A stretch of DNA of 64,000 bases from NCBI RefSeq assembly GCF_007970465.1, contig NZ_CP042429.1:1612001-1676000 (forward strand), in the 5' to 3' direction. The stretch is from Corynebacterium nuruki S6-4. GTDB taxonomy: Bacteria > Actinomycetota > Actinomycetes > Mycobacteriales > Mycobacteriaceae. Below, one piece after another: positions 51,870 through 60,451 of this stretch. The notes below the pieces were generated by a model. It did not search any database. It had not been told where the DNA came from and saw nothing but the letters and a program-made list of their open reading frames with translations. How positions within the stretch are numbered: the stretch's first letter is position 1; every line of letters starts with the position of its first letter. A program made the position numbers and the translations under genes.

Positions 51870-54215
51870 ATGAGTGGATACGGGGCACAACTGCTGGACT
51901 GCCTGCACGCCGGCGACCCGGTCCTCACCCACGTGCGCACCGAGGCCGCCCGGCCGTCCGAACCGGTCGACTGGCCCGACTGGGTCGACCCTGACCTGCG
52001 ACGACACCTCGAGGACGCCGGCATCGACCGGCCCTGGTCCCACCAGGTCGCCACCGCTCAGGCCGCCCACGACGGCCGGGACGTCGTCGTCGCGACCGGC
52101 ACGGCCTCCGGAAAATCCCTCGGCTACCAGCTGCCGGTGCTGTCGACACTGGCGGCCGACGGGACGGCGTCCTGCCTGTATCTCTCCCCCACCAAGGCCC
52201 TCGCCCAGGACCAGCGCGGCGCCCTCGCCCGACTGTGCGCGGCGGTGCCCGGCCTGCATGACGTCATGGTCGCCACCTACGACGGCGACACCGCCCCCGA
52301 GGCCCGCCGCACCATCCGGGACCGGGCGCGCATCGTCGTCTCCAACCCCGACATGGTGCACGCCTCGGTCCTCGGACAGTCCGAGCGCTGGTCCCGGCTG
52401 CTGCGCACCCTGCGCTATCTCGTCATCGACGAATGCCACGTCTACCGCGGTGTGTTCGGGGCCCACGTGTCCCTGGTGCTGCGTCGGCTGCTGCGACTGG
52501 CCGCCCGCGCCGGCGCGCACCCGACCGTCATCCTCGCCAGTGCGACGACCGCCGACCCCGCCGGCCACGCCCGCCGACTCACCGGCCGGGAACCGCTCGC
52601 GGTCACCCGGGACGGATCCCCGCAGGGTGAGCGCACCATCGCCCTGTGGGAACCGGACTTCCTGCCGGAGAAGACCGGCGAGCACGGTGCCCCGGTCCGC
52701 CGTGCCGCGACGACCGAGTCGGCCGGGATCATGGCACGCCTCATCGCCGAAGGCGCCCGCACGCTGGCGTTCGTCCGCTCCCGTCGCGGCGCGGAGATCA
52801 CCGCGCTCGCCGCCGCCGAGGACCTGTCACTGCTCGGCCGCCCCGGCGACGCCCGGCGGATCGCCGCCTACCGCGCCGGCTACACCCCGGAGGCCCGTCG
52901 GGAGCTGGAACACCGGCTCGACGACGGGGACCTGCTGGGCATGGCCGCGACCAGCGCACTGGAGCTCGGCATCGACGTCGGCGGACTCGACGCGGTGGTG
53001 AGCTGCGGATTCCCCGGGACCGTCGCAAGTTTCCGGCAGCAGGCCGGGCGGGCCGGGCGCCGCGGCCAGGGCTGTCTCGTCGTCCTCGTCGCCGGCGACA
53101 ATCCGCTGGACACCTACCTGGTGCACCACCCCGCCGCACTGCTCGACCGCCCGGTCGAGGCCAGTGTGTTCGACCCGGTCAACCCCTACATCCTCGCCGA
53201 CCACGTGCTGTGCGCGGCGGCGGAATCCCCGCTGACCGACGCGGAGGTGACCGCCTTCGGCGGCGACCTGGACGCCACCCCGGTCGTCGCCCGGCTGCTG
53301 GACCAGGGGCTGCTGCGGCGTCGGCCGCGCGGCATCTTCTGTGATGTCGGGGCGGCCGCCACCGTCCACGGCCGGGTGAACATCCGTGGCGGCTCCGGCG
53401 ACCAGGTGCTCATCGTCGACCGGACGTCCGGGCAGGTCCTCGGCTCGGTCGATGCCGCCCGCGCCGTCGGCGAGGTCCACGACGGTGCCGTCTACGTCCA
53501 CCAGGGTGAGTCCTACGTCGTCGACCAGCTCGATCTCGACGGGTCGGTGGCCGCCGTCCACCCCGAGTCGCCGGAGTGGTTCACCCGCGCGCAGGAGACC
53601 ACCGACATCCGGATCCTGGGGGTCCGCGGGACCCGCGGGATCGGCGGCACGGCGTCCGCCCCCTCGGGGGTGTGGCTCGCCGACGTCGACGTAGAGGTCT
53701 CCCACCAGGTCACCGGCTACCAGCGGCGCACCACCGACGGTGAGGTCCTCGAGACCGTGCCGCTGGATGTGCCCGCCCAACGGTTGACGACCCGGGCGGC
53801 CGCCTACTCCGTGGATCCCGGGGTGCTGTTCGACCTGGGACTGGAGGAGCCGCTGTGGCCCGGCGCGCTGCACGCCGCCGAGCATGCGGCGATCGGCATG
53901 CTGCCGCTGTTGGCGACGTGCGACCGGTGGGACATCGGCGGGGTCTCGACGGTGCTGCACCCGGACACCGGCCTGCCGACCGTCTTCGTCTACGACGGTT
54001 ACGCCGGGGGCGCGGGGTTCGCCGAGGCCGGGGCGCGCCGGTTCGCCGAGTGGATGCGGATGACCGCGGACGCCGTGGAGGCGTGCGGGTGTGAGTCGGG
54101 CTGCCCGTCATGTGTGCAGTCGCCGAAGTGCGGCAACGGCAATGATCCGCTGTTCAAGCAGGGGGCGGCGGTACTGCTGCGGGCCCTGGCGGACATGGCG
54201 GCACAGGCGGGGTGA
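51870..54215 (+). CDS. DECH-box helicase with C-terminal four-Cys domain (MrfA/Hrq1-like)
   Basis: Superfamily 2 DNA helicase, 781 residues, of the actinobacterial helicase/secretion-neighbourhood family. Walker A is VVVATGTASGKSLGYQLPVL; motif II is a DECH box in VIDECHVYRG; motif III is ILASATTADP. The second RecA domain has TSALELGIDVGGLDAVVSCG and RQQAGRAGRRGQG. The C-terminal DUF1998/MZB domain ends in CGCESGCPSCVQSPKCGNGN, the zinc-binding Cys cluster of Bacillus MrfA, which acts in mitomycin-damage repair. ATG at 51870 starts MSGYGAQLLD; a longer frame overlaps the csp leader. Convergent with the Tad operon. Confidence 0.93.
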   Translation: MSGYGAQLLDCLHAGDPVLTHVRTEAARPSEPVDWPDWVDPDLRRHLEDAGIDRPWSHQVATAQAAHDGRDVVVATGTASGKSLGYQLPVLSTLAADGTASCLYLSPTKALAQDQRGALARLCAAVPGLHDVMVATYDGDTAPEARRTIRDRARIVVSNPDMVHASVLGQSERWSRLLRTLRYLVIDECHVYRGVFGAHVSLVLRRLLRLAARAGAHPTVILASATTADPAGHARRLTGREPLAVTRDGSPQGERTIALWEPDFLPEKTGEHGAPVRRAATTESAGIMARLIAEGARTLAFVRSRRGAEITALAAAEDLSLLGRPGDARRIAAYRAGYTPEARRELEHRLDDGDLLGMAATSALELGIDVGGLDAVVSCGFPGTVASFRQQAGRAGRRGQGCLVVLVAGDNPLDTYLVHHPAALLDRPVEASVFDPVNPYILADHVLCAAAESPLTDAEVTAFGGDLDATPVVARLLDQGLLRRRPRGIFCDVGAAATVHGRVNIRGGSGDQVLIVDRTSGQVLGSVDAARAVGEVHDGAVYVHQGESYVVDQLDLDGSVAAVHPESPEWFTRAQETTDIRILGVRGTRGIGGTASAPSGVWLADVDVEVSHQVTGYQRRTTDGEVLETVPLDVPAQRLTTRAAAYSVDPGVLFDLGLEEPLWPGALHAAEHAAIGMLPLLATCDRWDIGGVSTVLHPDTGLPTVFVYDGYAGGAGFAEAGARRFAEWMRMTADAVEACGCESGCPSCVQSPKCGNGNDPLFKQGAAVLLRALADMAAQAG

Positions 54216-54261
54216 CGCCGCACCCGGCGGTGCCGGGCCGGGCGTCACGGTGCGGCGTCAC
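54212..54261. terminator. Bidirectional terminator-like inverted repeat
   Basis: Perfect 12-bp arms, GTGACGCCGCAC at 54212-54223 and GTGCGGCGTCAC at 54250-54261, with a 26-nt GC-rich loop. It overlaps the helicase stop and lies 23 bp past the convergent TadE-like stop. Confidence 0.6.
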
Positions 54262-54283
54262 GGTCGGATGCCACGGGCCCGTG

Positions 54284-54664
54284 TCACGGTCCGGCAGCGG
54301 CGGTCGCCTGCCGGTCACCGACCGTGACCGTCACGGTGATCCCCTCCTCGCCCTGTGATGATGCCGGTGCGTCCGGGGCCTCCGGACCGCCGGCGACGAC
54401 GGTCCGGCAGTCGGTGACCGTCGCACCGTAGTTGTCCGCCGCCACCGTCACCGCGGTCGCACATGCCGGTCCGGCACCGTCGGTGAGCAGCACGGTGGCG
54501 GCGGACAGGGCGGTGAGGTCGGCGGCGGCCGTTGCCCGGTGCTGCTGGACCAGCCCGGTCGCCCCGTAACCGAAGGCGGTGGCCAGGGCGACGAGGCCGA
54601 GGGTCACGGCGACACCGGTGACGGTGGCCGACCCCTCGTCGCGTGCCCTGTACGGCGTGGTCAT
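54284..54664 (-). CDS. TadE-like pseudopilin / Rv3654c-type protein
   Basis: A 126-residue protein with an N-terminal membrane helix (ATVTGVAVTLGLVALATAFGYG) and a periplasmic domain with two Cys. It matches the helicase/secretion-neighbourhood TadE-like group by size and place. The motif GSATVTG before the helix resembles the pseudopilin cleavage region. ATG at 54664 overlaps the upstream TadE stop by 4 nt (ATGA). Last gene of the Tad operon. Confidence 0.78.
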   Translation of the reverse strand: MTTPYRARDEGSATVTGVAVTLGLVALATAFGYGATGLVQQHRATAAADLTALSAATVLLTDGAGPACATAVTVAADNYGATVTDCRTVVAGGPEAPDAPASSQGEEGITVTVTVGDRQATAAAGP

Positions 54665-55062
54665 GACGCCTCCCCCGTCGACGTCGACGGCTCGACGACG
54701 ATGACGGCGCCGGCGGAGATGTCGAACAGTCGCCCCGGTCGGGTGACCTCCACGGTGAGGGTCTGCACCGTCCCCGCGCTCCCCGGGGCCGCCGCCCCGC
54801 CACCGGTGACGGTCACCCCGGCGTCGGCATCGGCTGCGGCGACGACCTGCCGTGCCGCCGCGTCCGCCGCGGCGGGGTCGAGGGCGGCGGCGCGGGCGGC
54901 GTCCCGCGCGAGGTCGACGGCCCCGAGGTAGGTCACGACGGTGACGATGCCGGCGACGATGATCCCGACAACCGCGGTCAACGCCGTGGCGACGATCGCC
55001 GCCTCGACGGTGACGTAGCCGGCATCGTGCCCGGTACTGTGCCCGGTGCTGTCGTCGACCAC
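54661..55062 (-). CDS. TadE-family pseudopilin-like protein
   Basis: A 133-residue protein. The motif DAGYVTVEAAIVATALTAVV is the TadE hallmark (prepilin-like hydrophobic helix with conserved Glu). Next is an Ala/Asp-rich region (AARAAALDPAAADAAARQVV), then a beta-rich C-terminal domain. GTG at 55062 is chosen; the longer upstream frame is antisense-type repeat sequence. It overlaps the next gene by 4 nt and follows DUF4244 by 10 bp. Confidence 0.82.
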   Translation of the reverse strand: MVDDSTGHSTGHDAGYVTVEAAIVATALTAVVGIIVAGIVTVVTYLGAVDLARDAARAAALDPAAADAAARQVVAAADADAGVTVTGGGAAAPGSAGTVQTLTVEVTRPGRLFDISAGAVIVVEPSTSTGEAS

Positions 55063-55072
55063 GGCGCTGCGC

Positions 55073-55546
55073 CTACTTCTCGTTGAGGGCGCGCTCGAAG
55101 ATGGCGGTGAGGGCGCTCTCCACCGTGTCCGAGGTGACGACCATGTAGAGCAGCGCCCCCAACGCGGCGGCGGCGACGCAACCAAGGGCGTACTCGATAG
55201 TTGACATCCCTGCGTCGCCCGGCTCGTCAGCCTCGTCAGTCTCGTCAGGGATGTCGACGTCCCCGTCGAGTTGGGCGGCGGGAAGCGGATCACCCCAGTC
55301 GTCCCCGTCGTCCCTGTCGTCCCAGTCATCGTCTCCGGTGTCGTCCTCCCCGTCCCAGTCGCCGAAGGGATCCGGGTCGACCCCGGCGGCGCAGGGGGAC
55401 GTCACCTCCGGCCCGGTGGTCGGGCCGGTCCGGTCGCCGGTCAGGCGCGTCTTCGTTCCCGGTGCCGCTTCCTGCGTCATTTCCTGCCTCATTCGCTGTG
55501 GCATTTCCTGCGTCATTTCCTGTCCCGTTTCCAGTGTCGTTGTCAT
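55073..55546 (-). CDS. DUF4244 Flp-pilin-like protein with unusually long acidic leader
   Basis: A 157-residue product. Residues 113-157 are the DUF4244/Flp pilin core: DAGMSTIEYALGCVAAAALG, with a Gly-Met cleavage site, Glu at +5 and a hydrophobic helix. Family members usually have leaders of about 20 residues; here the leader is about 112 residues, with Gln/Glu/Met repeats (MTQEMPQRMRQEMTQE) and an Asp-rich run (DGEDDTGDDDWDDRDDGDDW). ATG at 55546 has AAGGA 6 nt upstream, and no ribosome-binding site supports an internal start, so the leader appears real. Confidence 0.75.
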   Translation of the reverse strand: MTTTLETGQEMTQEMPQRMRQEMTQEAAPGTKTRLTGDRTGPTTGPEVTSPCAAGVDPDPFGDWDGEDDTGDDDWDDRDDGDDWGDPLPAAQLDGDVDIPDETDEADEPGDAGMSTIEYALGCVAAAALGALLYMVVTSDTVESALTAIFERALNEK

Positions 55547-55573
55547 GTCGGTTCCTTCCGTGATGTTGTCCAG

Positions 55574-56710
55574 TCAGATTCCGGCGAAGCCCACCACCAG
55601 CGGTACGAGCCCGACCAGGATGAACGCCGGAAGAAAACAGAGGGTCAGGGGTGCGGCCACGACGACCAGCACCCGTTCGGAGGCGGCGAGGGACCGGTCG
55701 GCGGCCTCGCGCCGCAGTCGGGCGGCCTGCGCCCGGACGCCGCCGGCGAGCCGGGCACCGCTACGGGTCTGCCCGGCGGCCTGCCGGGCCACCGGCCCGT
55801 ACGCCGGGTCGCGGCGCAGCGGCTCCCAGGCCGCCGGCCCGGCCCCCAGGGAGAGCAGGGCCGCCACTCTGGCGAGGTCCCTGTCGCCGTCCCCGTCACC
55901 GCCCCTGTCGCGGTCACGGTCGCCGGTCTCCGTGGCGGCCGCCCAGGCGTCCGCGACCGGCAGTCCGGCGACGAGCGACTCCGCGAAGGTGTCGAGGACC
56001 CGCGCCGCCGCCAGTCCCGCCGGCCCGGCACGCCGGCCCACCCCGCCGAGCACGGTGACGGTCAGCGACTCGGCCCACAGCACCCCGGCGCAGGCGAGGA
56101 CCACCCCGACGAGCAGCAGGAGGACGCCGAGTGGATTACCGGTGAGGAACCCGAACGGTGACAGGCCCATCGACTGGCCGAGACCGAGTGCGCCGACGGG
56201 GAGGAGAAGCAGGATGGTCTCGGTGAGCCGGGCGCCGGCCAGCGCGCTGGAGGTGTGTCCCAGGTGGGTCAGCCGGGCGTCGAGGTCCTCGATCATCCGG
56301 TCGCTGAGCCGTCCGAGTGCCAGGCCGTGCCGGTCGGCGACGGCCCAGAGCCGGAACCACTGGTCCGTGACATCCGGCGCATCGGCCCCGTCAGCCCTGT
56401 GGCCCCTGTCGGTGGCGGCGGGGTCCGCGCCGAGCCGGACGAGCCCGACCCGGAACCGGAGCCGGTCGACGACCGCGCCACCGGTCCTCCCTTCCCCTTC
56501 AGGGGCCTCTGCCAGGGCGGCGACACCGTGCCCGGCGGCCTCCACCGGACGGGCCCCGACCGACAGGTCCCGGCCGACCGCGTCGGTGAACACCCGGAGT
56601 GCCCGGGCTGCGGCGCGGACCTCCGCCAGCTCGCGGATCCGGCCCGTCACCCGGCGCGCCGTGAACGCCACGACGGCGAGGGCACAGGTCAGTGCGGTGA
56701 AGGTCAGCAC
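55574..56710 (-). CDS. Tad secretion inner-membrane protein (TadB/TadC, T2SF domain)
   Basis: A 378-residue membrane protein. The N-terminal half resembles the TadB part (one N-terminal helix LTFTALTCALAVVAFTARRV and a soluble helical region). Central TM segments are TETILLLLPVGALGLGQSMG and GVLLLLVGVVLACAGVLWA. The C-terminal half is a T2SF-type domain (FAESLVAGLPVADAWAAATE; LVVVAAPLTLCFLPAFILVG). In M. tuberculosis these are two genes (Rv3657c and Rv3658c); here they form one frame. An Asp/Arg/Gly repeat (about residues 285-295) interrupts the C-terminal domain. GTG at 56710 overlaps tadA by 7 nt. Confidence 0.8.
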   Translation of the reverse strand: MLTFTALTCALAVVAFTARRVTGRIRELAEVRAAARALRVFTDAVGRDLSVGARPVEAAGHGVAALAEAPEGEGRTGGAVVDRLRFRVGLVRLGADPAATDRGHRADGADAPDVTDQWFRLWAVADRHGLALGRLSDRMIEDLDARLTHLGHTSSALAGARLTETILLLLPVGALGLGQSMGLSPFGFLTGNPLGVLLLLVGVVLACAGVLWAESLTVTVLGGVGRRAGPAGLAAARVLDTFAESLVAGLPVADAWAAATETGDRDRDRGGDGDGDRDLARVAALLSLGAGPAAWEPLRRDPAYGPVARQAAGQTRSGARLAGGVRAQAARLRREAADRSLAASERVLVVVAAPLTLCFLPAFILVGLVPLVVGFAGI

Positions 56711-57831
56711 GGCACACCACCGGTGACCGGTTCCACGGTGAGTTCGCCGCGGCGGAGCACGAATCGCCCGATGCCGGTGAGCCGGCGGCGTCCACCGGAC
56801 CGGTCGACGTGCAGGACGACGTCCACACCGTCGACGACCTGCCGGGCGACCGCTGCGTCGGGGATGCCGGCGAGGGCACCGAGTGCGGTCAGCCGGCCGG
56901 GGACGGCGTCCGGCCGGTTGGCGTGGACGGTTCCGGCACTGCCGGCGTGCCCGGTGTTGAAGGCGAGCAGCAGTTCGGCGATCTCCGCACCGCGGATCTC
57001 GCCGACGACGATCCGGTCGGGCCGCATCCGCAGCGCCTGCCGCACCAGCGTCCGCATGTCGACGGTCCCCGCGCCGTCCCCGGTGGCCTCCCTGGTGCGC
57101 AGGCCCACGACGTGCGGGTGGTCGGGAAACAGTTCGGGAGTGTCCTCGACCAGGAGTATCCGCTGGTCGGCGGGAACCTCGGCGAGCAGTGCGGCGAGCA
57201 GGGTGGTCTTGCCCGCCCCGGTCCCGCCGGTGACGAGGAACGACTGCCGCCGGGCCACGAGATCGCGCAGTTGCGCGGCGGTGTCGGCGTCGAACAGGCC
57301 GGCGGTCTGCAGGGACCGCAGACTGCGGTGGGACGCAGAGAGGGCGCGCAGGCTGATGCATGCCCCACCGGTCCCGGTGCCGGCGGGCGGGTCGAGGACC
57401 GCGTGGACGCGGACCGCCCGGGCCGCGACGCCGGGCGGGAGGTCGGTGAGCACCCCGTCGGCGAACGGCCGGGCATCGTCGAGACGGACCCCGCAGGCGG
57501 TGGCGAGGCGGACGGCGAGGTCGCGGCAGCGGTGTGCGTCGCGCATCCGCAGCCCGGTGGTCTCCAGGCCCCGTCCCCGGTCGATCCAGACGGGTCCGGG
57601 CCCGTTGACGAGGACGTCGGTGACCGTCGGATCCGCCAACGGGACCGCGAGATCACCGAGGCCGGAGAACTCCCGGCTGAGGTCCCGGACCGACTCGACC
57701 ATGTCGGCGACACCTGAGTGATCGCCCCGGTCATGGAGCACCGCGGCGATGTCGGCGGGGGTCGGTTGCAGGACGCCCCGGTCGACGAGGCCTTCCCGCA
57801 CCGTGGCGGCGAGTCCTGTCAGCCCCGTCAT
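56704..57831 (-). CDS. tadA: TadA/CpaF-family secretion ATPase
   Basis: Hexameric motor for Tad pilus assembly or secretion, 375 residues. N-terminal domain with LADPTVTDVLVNGPGPVWID; Walker A is FLVTGGTGAGKTTLLAALLA; the Asp box is LLVEDTPELFP; Walker B/His box is RPDRIVVGEIRGAEIAELLL and FNTGHAGSAGTVHANRP. ATG at 57831 overlaps the ssd stop (ATGA). Second gene of the operon. Confidence 0.93.
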   Translation of the reverse strand: MTGLTGLAATVREGLVDRGVLQPTPADIAAVLHDRGDHSGVADMVESVRDLSREFSGLGDLAVPLADPTVTDVLVNGPGPVWIDRGRGLETTGLRMRDAHRCRDLAVRLATACGVRLDDARPFADGVLTDLPPGVAARAVRVHAVLDPPAGTGTGGACISLRALSASHRSLRSLQTAGLFDADTAAQLRDLVARRQSFLVTGGTGAGKTTLLAALLAEVPADQRILLVEDTPELFPDHPHVVGLRTREATGDGAGTVDMRTLVRQALRMRPDRIVVGEIRGAEIAELLLAFNTGHAGSAGTVHANRPDAVPGRLTALGALAGIPDAAVARQVVDGVDVVLHVDRSGGRRRLTGIGRFVLRRGELTVEPVTGGVPC

Positions 57832-59180
57832 GCCGTCCACCTCGTCAGCGGTCCGGTCGGACGCGTTGTCCGGCCGGTCAGGTGTTCCCACAGCTCCGCA
57901 GCGGCGGTGGTGGCGGTCCCGGCGCGGGACGGGGCGAACTCGCCGGTGTCCACTTCACCGGCGAGGAACGGGTCGTGTTCCCACCAGATGTCCGGTGCCC
58001 GACCGAGGAGGGTGGCGGCGTGGTCCCGGCTGAGCTGGCCGTCAGGTATCCCGCGCAGGACGGTGTACAGGGCCGGGTCCCGGCCGAGCGCTGCGGCGGC
58101 GGCGACCGCCCCGGGGACGCTCGCCGGGAGGACGAGGACGCGCCAGAGGGTCCCGGGGAGGGCAGACCCGGTAGACCCGGAAGCCACGGAAGACCCGGTG
58201 GTCCCGGTGGTCCCGGTGGTCCCGGTCATCAGGGCCGGTGGGGCCACGCGTCCGGCGTCCACCACCACCGGGCACGGCACCAGGCCGGCCGTCGGGGCAG
58301 GAAGTCCCTGCCGGTCGCGGTTGAGCACGGCCACCTCGCCGGCGTGGGGGAGCCGACGCAGCAGCTCCGTCCCCGTCAGCGCCCCGTCTCCGGCACCGTC
58401 CCACCGGTGTCCGTCGATCCGGTCCATCCCCAGTACCGCGGGCAGGCCGACCGCACCGCCGGTGTCCGGGTCCGCGTCGATGAGCAGGGCGGTGCCGCAG
58501 CCGCCCGCCGCCGGGTCCGCGGCGACTCCCGCCAGCGCCGCGGCGAAGACGCTCGTCCCTGCTCCCCCCACCGCACCGTGGACGGTGACGGTGGGGTGGT
58601 CTTCCCGGCCGAGTGTCTCGGCGAGGTCGGCGGCCTGCTCCGGAAGCTGCAGCACCGTGCCTCCGGCGCTGTCCCCGGTACTGTCCCCTCCGCCGGTCCC
58701 CGATCCCACCCGCAGCAGCCGCACCGCGGTCCCCTCCTGTTCCAGTGCCCGGCACAGGGCACGGCACCGCTCGGCGTCCGCGTCGCTGATGAGGACCACG
58801 GCCCGGCCGGGTTCCCCGGCGGCCACCCGTGCGGCGAACCTCGCATCCTCACCGGAGATCGCCCCGGTACCGGCAGCACCGGCAGAACCCACGGCACCGA
58901 CGGCACCGGCGGCACCCTCGGTACCGGAGTGGAGTCCGCGCAGTAACCGGCGCCCGGTCGCGGCGACGACCATCGCGACCTCGTCGACCAGACCGGGATC
59001 GGTGAGGACCTCCACGACGGTGGCGGCGCGCCGGGTCGTCCCCGCTGTCATTCCCGCCACCGGCGCCGCGTCCGCATCCGGTCGCGGACCTCTCAATCTC
59101 GTCAGGACGGTCTGTATCATCCCGGTGGTCTGCACGGTCTGAGCCGACTGTGCCGGTGCTGTCTGTGCTGTGTGCGTCAT
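57828..59180 (-). CDS. ssd: Septum-site-determining / CpaE-like protein Ssd
   Basis: A 450-residue CpaE/MinD-like protein, homologue of Rv3660c. The N-terminal domain (VVEVLTDPGLVDEVAMVVAA) is receiver-like. The C-terminal domain carries a variant P-loop, TVHGAVGGAGTSVFAAALAG, lacking the canonical GKT Lys-Thr pair, and ALLIDADPDTGGAVGL as the Walker A-prime/B region. Low-complexity inserts occur: Ala/Gly near residue 90, and Gly-Thr repeats near 320 from a 9-bp DNA repeat (about 58190-58230). It heads the Tad operon; two DnaA-box matches lie upstream. In CpaE systems such proteins position the pilus machinery; Rv3660c has been linked to division control. Confidence 0.87.
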   Translation of the reverse strand: MTHTAQTAPAQSAQTVQTTGMIQTVLTRLRGPRPDADAAPVAGMTAGTTRRAATVVEVLTDPGLVDEVAMVVAATGRRLLRGLHSGTEGAAGAVGAVGSAGAAGTGAISGEDARFAARVAAGEPGRAVVLISDADAERCRALCRALEQEGTAVRLLRVGSGTGGGDSTGDSAGGTVLQLPEQAADLAETLGREDHPTVTVHGAVGGAGTSVFAAALAGVAADPAAGGCGTALLIDADPDTGGAVGLPAVLGMDRIDGHRWDGAGDGALTGTELLRRLPHAGEVAVLNRDRQGLPAPTAGLVPCPVVVDAGRVAPPALMTGTTGTTGTTGSSVASGSTGSALPGTLWRVLVLPASVPGAVAAAAALGRDPALYTVLRGIPDGQLSRDHAATLLGRAPDIWWEHDPFLAGEVDTGEFAPSRAGTATTAAAELWEHLTGRTTRPTGPLTRWTA

Positions 59181-59280
59181 GTCTTCCCCTCTCCCCGGAC
59201 GCCGGTCCCGACGTCATGTCCCCGCAGCGTGCCAGCACACCCGGCGTCCGTAAAGCACGGGACACCGGACGGCCCGGTTC

Positions 59281-59343
59281 TGTGGACAACGTCCGTCGGA
59301 TTTACGTCCCGGACGCCGCGGACGACCGCCCTCCTGTGGACAA
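59281..59343. promoter_or_regulatory. Two DnaA-box matches upstream of ssd
   Basis: TGTGGACAA occurs at 59281-59289 and 59335-59343, the exact complement of the actinobacterial DnaA box TTGTCCACA. Both have the same orientation and start 54 bp apart, inside the 248-bp gap (59181-59428) between divergent ssd and a HAD phosphatase gene. Confidence 0.6.
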
Positions 59344-59428
59344 CTCCGTCCCACCAGTCACATAAATCCCGACCGCCCCATACGTCCCGGGAGTAACGCA
59401 CGGTGCTGTGCCGTCGTATGGTGGGGAC

Positions 59429-60292
59429 GTGACCTCCAGCCAGGGCCCGACCACCGACGTCGGCACCGCTCCCGGTCCCGACGTCGCCACCGACCCCGGG
59501 GCCGCGCCGTCGAGCGTGCTCGCCGTCTTCGACCTCGACAAGACGGTCATCGACACCTCCGCGACGATGGCCTACCGCAAACCCCTGGCCGACCGCGGCC
59601 TCATCTCCACCGGCGAGATGCTCCGCATGCTCGCCATGCTGGCGAGCTACATGTTCACCGGGCACGACGACGAGTCCATGGACGCCACCCGCGACACACT
59701 CGTCGAGATGGTGAAGGGACGCCGCGCCGCCGACCTCGCCCGGGTCGCCGACGAAGCCCTGTCCGAGGTGATCATCCCCGTCGTCTACGCCGAGGCCCGC
59801 GAACTCATCGACCGGCACCGTGCCCTCGGCCACCGTATCGCCATCATCACGGCGTCCCCCCGCGAGATGGTCACCCCGATCGCCGAGGAACTCGGCGCCG
59901 ACCACCTCATCGCCACCGAACTCGGCGTCGCCGAGGACGGCACGTACACCGGCGAGGTCCTGTTCTTCGCGAAGGGGACCGCGAAGGTCGGCGGACTGCG
60001 GCGGCTGGCGTCCCGGCACGGGTACCTGCTCACCGCCAGCTACGCCTACTCCGACTCGGCCACCGACCTGCCGCTGCTCGAAGCCGTCGGCCACCCGACC
60101 GCGGTCAACCCGGACAAGCAGCTGCGGCGGACCGCCGAGGCACGACACTGGCCGGTCCTCGAGTTCCGGCGCCGGGAACCGTTGTTCCACCGCCCGGAGC
60201 GCAGCGGGGTCATCGCCGGGGCGTCCGCCGGCCTCGCCGTCCTCGCCGCGCTCGCCACCGGGCTGCTGGTCCGCCACCGCGGCAGAGACTGA
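59429..60292 (+). CDS. HAD-IB family phosphatase with C-terminal membrane anchor (Rv3661-like)
   Basis: A 287-residue SerB-like HAD phosphatase. Motif I is VFDLDKTVIDTSATMAYRK; motif II is AIITASPREMVTPIAEELGA; motif III and IV are FFAKGTAKVGGL and YSDSATDLPLLEAVG. A C-terminal hydrophobic helix (SAGLAVLAALATGLLV) followed by RHRGRD may anchor it. The substrate is unknown; relatives act on lysophosphatidate or phosphoserine. GTG at 59429 (MTSSQGPTTD) is preferred to 59408. Conserved next to ssd in mycolata. Confidence 0.87.
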   Translation: MTSSQGPTTDVGTAPGPDVATDPGAAPSSVLAVFDLDKTVIDTSATMAYRKPLADRGLISTGEMLRMLAMLASYMFTGHDDESMDATRDTLVEMVKGRRAADLARVADEALSEVIIPVVYAEARELIDRHRALGHRIAIITASPREMVTPIAEELGADHLIATELGVAEDGTYTGEVLFFAKGTAKVGGLRRLASRHGYLLTASYAYSDSATDLPLLEAVGHPTAVNPDKQLRRTAEARHWPVLEFRRREPLFHRPERSGVIAGASAGLAVLAALATGLLVRHRGRD

Positions 60293-60451
60293 CGGCGCCG
60301 GAAGGAACGGCAGCACCGACGTCTGCATCGGCAACGGAAACAAAGGACTGACTTCCCGCACGGCGGCAGAAACCCTCTGGCACAATGGTGACACGAACAG
60401 CGGCGTGTAACCTCTACCCCGCCACGGATTCACGACACAGGAGCATGCGCA

